Of a stretch of 64,000 nucleotides of DNA, positions 60,672 to 64,000 are shown in pieces. The stretch spans positions 5,543,501 to 5,607,500 of the forward strand of contig NZ_JAFEJA010000001.1 of NCBI RefSeq assembly GCF_016919245.1. Reading direction: 5' to 3'. The notes under the pieces are model-generated. The model was not told the origin of the DNA and ran no database searches. It worked only from the letters and a program-made list of their open reading frames with translations. The stretch's first letter is position 1; each line of letters begins with the position of its first letter. The translations under genes and the position numbers were made by a program. Source of the DNA: Streptomyces zhihengii. Lineage in GTDB: Bacteria; Actinomycetota; Actinomycetes; Streptomycetales; Streptomycetaceae.

Positions 60672-61703
60672 TCAGTGCTCGCTGTCGAGGTGGGCCATCT
60701 GGGCCTGCGGGTAGCGCTCGCCGGAGGCCGAGCCGGCGGGGACGGCCTTCTCGATCGCGGCGAGGTCCCCGGCGTCGAGCGCCACGTCCAGCGCGCCGAG
60801 CGCCTCCTCCAGGCGCGCGCGGGTGCGGGCCCCGACGAGGGGCACGATGTCCGTGCCGCGGCTGAGCACCCAGGCGATGGCCGCCTGCGCGGTGCTGACG
60901 CCCTTGGCCTCCGCCACGGCGCGCAGCCGGTCGACCAGGTCGAGATTGCGCTGGAGGTTCTCGCCCTGGAAGCGGGGGCTCATGCCGCGGAAGTCGCCCG
61001 GGGCCAGCTCGCGGTCGCGGGTGAAGTGGCCGCTGATGAGACCGCGCGAGAGCACCCCGTACGCGGTGACACCGATGCCGAGCTCCCGGACGGTGGGCAG
61101 GATCGTCTGCTCGATGCCGCGAGAGAGCAGGGAGTACTCGATCTGGAGGTCCGCGATCGGGGCCGTGGCCGCCGCGCGGCGGATGGTGTCCGCGCCGGCC
61201 TCCGAGAGCCCGATGTGGCGGACGTGGCCCGCCTCCACCAGCTCGGCGATGGCGCCGACGGTCTCCTCGATCGGCACGTCCGGGTCGACGCGGGCGATCC
61301 GGTAGACGTCGATGTGGTCGGTGCCCAGGCGCTGGAGGCTGTAGGCGGCGAAGTTCTTCACCGCGGCGGGGCGGCCGTCGTAACCGGTGAAGCCGCCCTC
61401 GACGGTGCGCAGGGCGCCGAACTTGACGCTCACGACGGCCTGTTCCCGGGCGGCCGGGGGCGCGGTGCGCAGGGCCTCGTTGATCAGCAGCTCGTTGTGG
61501 CCCATGCCGTAGAAGTCGCCGGTGTCGAGGAGCGTGACGCCGGCGTCGAGCGCCGCGTGGACGGTGGCGATCGACTCGGCGCGGTCCGCCGCCCCGTAGA
61601 GCGCGGACATGCCCATGCAGCCGAGGCCGAGGGCGGAGACCTGGGGGCCCGTGGTGCCGAGGGCGCGGACGGGGCGGGGGAGCTGGGCGGCGGAGGAGGT
61701 CAT
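60672..61703 (-). CDS. Aldo/keto reductase with catalytic His replaced
   Basis: 343 residues from ATG (complement of 61701-61703), GGGAG about seven bases upstream. TIM-barrel NADPH-dependent reductase fold. Asp60 and Tyr65 in LLDTGDFYGMGHNE and Lys94 in VSVKFG are present. The expected histidine in the YxxHRVDP motif is alanine (YRIARVDP, Ala137). The NADP-binding segment RGTDIVPLVGARTRARLEEAL is intact. The subfamily with ARVDP/ARLDP instead of HRVDP recurs in actinobacteria, so the change is probably not a random mutation; the reaction may differ from classic carbonyl reduction. Confidence 0.92.
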   Translation of the reverse strand: MTSSAAQLPRPVRALGTTGPQVSALGLGCMGMSALYGAADRAESIATVHAALDAGVTLLDTGDFYGMGHNELLINEALRTAPPAAREQAVVSVKFGALRTVEGGFTGYDGRPAAVKNFAAYSLQRLGTDHIDVYRIARVDPDVPIEETVGAIAELVEAGHVRHIGLSEAGADTIRRAAATAPIADLQIEYSLLSRGIEQTILPTVRELGIGVTAYGVLSRGLISGHFTRDRELAPGDFRGMSPRFQGENLQRNLDLVDRLRAVAEAKGVSTAQAAIAWVLSRGTDIVPLVGARTRARLEEALGALDVALDAGDLAAIEKAVPAGSASGERYPQAQMAHLDSEH

Positions 61704-61755
61704 GAGGGTCTCCCGAGGACGTGTCGGTTGCCGTGCCGTACCCCTCCACGATGGC

Positions 61756-61793
61756 ATGACGACTGACAGATTTCAATATCTGTCAGTCGTCAT
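61756..61793. promoter_or_regulatory. 38-bp perfect palindrome, probable TetR operator
   Basis: ATGACGACTGACAGAT (61756-61771), a TTCAAT spacer, then the exact complement at 61778-61793: 16-bp arms. It lies 53 bp upstream of the aldo/keto reductase start. The inner TGACAGAT-N6-ATCTGTCA is a typical TetR-family operator. It could also regulate the divergent micro-ORF transcript. Confidence 0.85.
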
Positions 61794-61866
61794 CCGTCGT
61801 TCGGGTGACCGGGTGGTCGGGTCGGCGGGCGGAGAAAACCGGATGCCGCGCGTGCGGGGCGCGCGC

Positions 61867-61872
61867 TACCTT
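61867..61872 (+). promoter_or_regulatory. Candidate -10 of the micro-ORF/DUF6243 transcript
   Basis: TACCTT ends six bases before ATG 61879, the spacing expected for a leaderless start. No strong -35 is seen. Confidence 0.5.
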
Positions 61873-61878
61873 CGGCTC

Positions 61879-61908
61879 ATGTCTTCGTTCTTCCAGATCT
61901 ACGAGTGA
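61879..61908 (+). CDS. Leaderless micro-ORF (MSSFFQIYE)
   Basis: A nine-codon ORF with a -10-like TACCTT at the leaderless distance, 69 bp before the DUF6243 gene. The peptide is aromatic and unlike the Ala/Arg/Gly-rich random translations of this genome; its codons end in G or C except TCT. It has no run of one amino acid, so it is not an obvious attenuator. It could be a translated leader that affects the next gene or a bioactive micropeptide. I do not know of a described family. Confidence 0.45.
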   Translation: MSSFFQIYE

Positions 61909-61977
61909 GAGCGCGGCGGCCCCGCCGCCCACGCCGGACGCATCACCAGTCATGTCTCACCACGATGGGAGAACCCC

Positions 61978-62184
61978 ATGGCCAAGAGCCGCAACAACCT
62001 CCTCGGCGTCGGCGGACAGCGCAAGAAGCTGTCCCGTACGGGCGGGCAGGGCAACGGCCCCGCGGCCGCCGCCGACCGCAAGGCGGCCGTCGACCAGAAG
62101 CAGGAGCTGCTCCGCAGGATGCGTGAGCGCGCCGCCCAGGGCGGCACGGAGCAGCCCGCGCCCCAGGAGGAGTCCTCCTCCTGA
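61978..62184 (+). CDS. DUF6243 family small basic protein
   Basis: 68 residues from ATG 61978, with GGGAGA about seven bases upstream. The N-terminus MAKSRNNLLGVGGQRKKLSR is basic; the rest is Ala/Gln/Glu-rich (DRKAAVDQKQELLRRMRERA) and probably helical. I associate it with the Streptomyces DUF6243 family; no function is known. Likely on the same transcript as the micro-ORF upstream. Confidence 0.85.
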   Translation: MAKSRNNLLGVGGQRKKLSRTGGQGNGPAAAADRKAAVDQKQELLRRMRERAAQGGTEQPAPQEESSS

Positions 62185-62201
62185 CCGTCCGCACCTCCGC
62201 G

Positions 62202-62235
62202 AGGCCCGGACCGCCCCCGGCGGTCCGGGCCTTTC
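62202..62235 (+). terminator. Terminator after the DUF6243 gene
   Basis: A 14-bp perfect stem (62202-62215 with 62219-62232) with a CCC loop, then TTCG. Confidence 0.8.
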
Positions 62236-62423
62236 GCCGTCCGGGCGCGGGTGCCCCGGACGGCCCCGGTGTGCGCCCCGGAGGTGCGGGTGCCGGGCCG
62301 CCCCGGGACACGTCCCGCATCCCCCAATAGCGGGCATTTCGCCGGAAAAGGTATAGATTTCCGCTCGTCGTACGGGCGCCGCGAGCCGCGCCGCCCCGGG
62401 AGCCGAGTGGGGGCGGGCGCGTC

Positions 62424-63881
62424 ATGAGCGGGAGCACCGAGCGGACCGGGAGCCACGAGGTCACCCCGCCGACGGCGAAGCTGACCCTGACGACGCTCAC
62501 CGCGATGGTGGTCGGCTCGATGGTCGGGGCGGGGGTCTTCTCGCTGCCGAGCCGCTTCGCGCAGGAGACCGGCGTCGCGGGGGCGCTGATCGCCTGGGCG
62601 ATCGCCGGCACCGGCATGCTGATGCTGGCGTTCGTCTTCCAGTCGCTGGCGGTGCGCCGGCCCGACCTCGACGCCGGTGTCTACGCCTACGCCAAGGCCG
62701 GCTTCGGCGAGTACCTGGGCTTCTTCTCGGCGTTCGGCTACTGGGCCAGCGCCTGCGTCGGCAACGTGACCTACTGGGTCCTCATCATGTCCACCGTCGG
62801 CGCGGTCTGGCCCGCGCTCGGCGACGGCGACACCCTGCTCGCCGCCGTGCTCTCCACGCTCGGGCTCTGGGGCTTCTTCCTGCTGATCCGCCGCGGGGTG
62901 AAGGAGGCCACGACGATCAACCGCGTCGTCACGGTCGCCAAGGTCGTCCCGATCCTCGTGTTCGTCGTCATCGCGCTCTTCTACTTCGACGCGGGGGTGT
63001 TCGCCGACAACTTCGCGGGGGCCGACTACGCCGGCTCGCTCTTCAACCAGGTCCGCGGCACCATGCTGGCCACGGTCTTCGTCTTCCTCGGCGTCGAGGG
63101 CGCCAGCGTGTACTCGCGGCACGCCAAGCGGCGCGCGGACGTCGGCCGGGCGACGGTGCTCGGCTTCCTCAGCGTCTTCGCCGTCTTCGCCTCGGTCACC
63201 GTCGTCTCCTACGGCATCATGCCGATGGGCGAGATCGCCGAGCTGCGCCAGCCGTCCATGGCCGGCGTCCTGGAGCACGCGGTCGGGACCTGGGGCAAGG
63301 TGTTCGTCAGCGTCGGGCTGATCGTCTCCGTGCTCGGCGCCTACCTGGCGTGGACGCTGATGGCCGCCGAGGTGCTGTTCGTCGCGGCGAAGGACGAGGA
63401 CATGCCGCGCTTCCTCGGGCGGTCCAGCGGCGACGACGTGCCGGTGCCGGCGCTGATGATGACGACGCTGCTGAGCCAGCTCGTGCTGGTCGTGACGCTG
63501 TTCTCGGACGACGCGTTCAACTTCGCGCTCGACCTCACCAGCGCGCTGAGCCTGATCCCCTTCCTGCTGGCGGCGGCCTTCGCCCTGAAGCTCGGGCTGC
63601 GGCCGGACGAGCGGACGGCGGGCGGCGCGATCACGGGACGGGAGATCACGGTGGCCGCGGTCGCCACCGTCTACACCGCGTTCCTGCTGTTCGCCGCCGG
63701 GCTGAAGTTCGTGCTGGTGTCGTTCATCGTCTACGCGCCGGCGACGCTGCTCTTCGCCAAGGCCCGCCGCGAGCAGGGCCGGCGGCTGTTCTCCCCGCGC
63801 GAGCTGCTCATCTGCGCCGTCTCGGTGGCCGGGGCCGTGCTCGGGGTCGCCGCCCTGGCCCTGGGCTGGATCAGCCTCTGA
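62424..63881 (+). CDS. APC-family amino-acid permease/antiporter (basic amino acid type)
   Basis: 485 residues, about 12 to 13 membrane helices. The first helix carries VVGSMVGAGVFSLPSRFAQETG, the substrate-binding motif of APC transporters, and the sequence overall resembles the arginine/ornithine antiporter and basic-amino-acid branch (ArcD-like). ATG 62424 is the only good start nearby, though no clear Shine-Dalgarno is visible; a TATAGAT sequence at 62352-62358 could be the -10. If an arginine deiminase operon exists it would lie beyond the window's right edge. Confidence 0.88.
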   Translation: MSGSTERTGSHEVTPPTAKLTLTTLTAMVVGSMVGAGVFSLPSRFAQETGVAGALIAWAIAGTGMLMLAFVFQSLAVRRPDLDAGVYAYAKAGFGEYLGFFSAFGYWASACVGNVTYWVLIMSTVGAVWPALGDGDTLLAAVLSTLGLWGFFLLIRRGVKEATTINRVVTVAKVVPILVFVVIALFYFDAGVFADNFAGADYAGSLFNQVRGTMLATVFVFLGVEGASVYSRHAKRRADVGRATVLGFLSVFAVFASVTVVSYGIMPMGEIAELRQPSMAGVLEHAVGTWGKVFVSVGLIVSVLGAYLAWTLMAAEVLFVAAKDEDMPRFLGRSSGDDVPVPALMMTTLLSQLVLVVTLFSDDAFNFALDLTSALSLIPFLLAAAFALKLGLRPDERTAGGAITGREITVAAVATVYTAFLLFAAGLKFVLVSFIVYAPATLLFAKARREQGRRLFSPRELLICAVSVAGAVLGVAALALGWISL

Positions 63882-64000
63882 CCGCGGGCCGGGGGGCCGC
63901 GCGCCGCGCGCCATGAGCCGCGGGCCCCGGCCGGCAGGGCCCGCGCACCGGCGTCGCGGACGCGGGCGGGGCGGCCGGCGGTGTCGGATGCCTCACGCGG
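63882..64000. other. Window end, no gene seen
   Basis: Very GC-rich sequence after the permease stop with several short inverted repeats around GGCCGGGG and CCCCGGCC, one of which may be the permease terminator. Confidence 0.35.

Overview
The window looks like a chromosomal core segment of a Streptomyces. It has very high GC with GC-rich third codon positions, many GTG starts, GTGA/ATGA gene overlaps, actinobacterial families (DUF3097, DUF6243, YcxB-like, tricorn protease, FprA-type ferredoxin reductase), and a gene order (leuS, comEA-comEC, holA, rpsT, lepA, hemW, hrcA-dnaJ, rsmE, phoH-ybeY, era, leuA, recO-uppS, zur-znuBCA, glyS) that I recall from Streptomyces. That recall was not checked against a database. 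I see no prophage, insertion sequence, CRISPR array, tRNA or rRNA, and no biosynthetic cluster.

Layout. 1-12.9 kb: leuS behind a leader-peptide attenuator, a membrane-anchored protein, a DegV protein, the DNA-uptake pair comEA-comEC (both frameshifted as read), arylamine N-acetyltransferase, a small acidic protein and holA. 13-21.4 kb: rpsT (minus) and lepA diverge; then an acyl-CoA ligase, a kinase/phosphatase fusion regulator and hemW. 21.4-31.3 kb: DUF3097 and an MBL hydrolase (minus), the heat-shock pair hrcA-dnaJ behind a CIRCE-like operator, a nitronate monooxygenase-like gene, rsmE, a small exported protein and a tricorn protease. 31.4-40.7 kb: HIT protein, ribonuclease Z, an adenosine/adenine deaminase, a PfkB kinase, then phoH-ybeY-CNNM-MmcQ, a lipoprotein, a cytidine-deaminase-like protein without its metal site, and era. 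40.7-49.7 kb: a protealysin-like M4 protease with its emfourin-type inhibitor (minus), leuA behind a leucine leader peptide, a TerB-like protein, an MMPL transporter and a two-component system. 49.7-64 kb: ferredoxin-NADP reductase with an iron-box-like site, small proteins, recO-uppS, a YcxB-like gene, the zinc regulon (zur and znuABC), glyS, an aldo/keto reductase with a TetR regulator and a large perfect palindrome, a 9-codon micro-ORF before a DUF6243 gene, and an amino-acid permease.

How they work together. Most genes are housekeeping: translation (leuS, glyS, lepA, rpsT, rsmE, ybeY, era), replication and repair (holA, recO), cell-wall lipid carrier synthesis (uppS), protein quality control (hrcA-dnaJ) and metal homeostasis (zur-znu). 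Several control points can be read directly: two leucine leader peptides (leuS, leuA), CIRCE (hrcA), Zur-box-like sites (znuA), an iron-box-like site (fprA) and a 38-bp palindrome (aldo/keto reductase). A recurring arrangement is a -10-like hexamer 6-8 nt before the start codon with no Shine-Dalgarno, which suggests many leaderless mRNAs and helps fix several start codons.

The observations most worth following up are the cluster of single-base frameshifts and tandem repeats in comEA-comEC, the deaminase relative lacking its catalytic residues at the conserved cdd position next to era, the M4 protease-emfourin pair, the leaderless micro-ORF at 61.9 kb, and the palindrome-controlled aldo/keto reductase that lacks its catalytic histidine.
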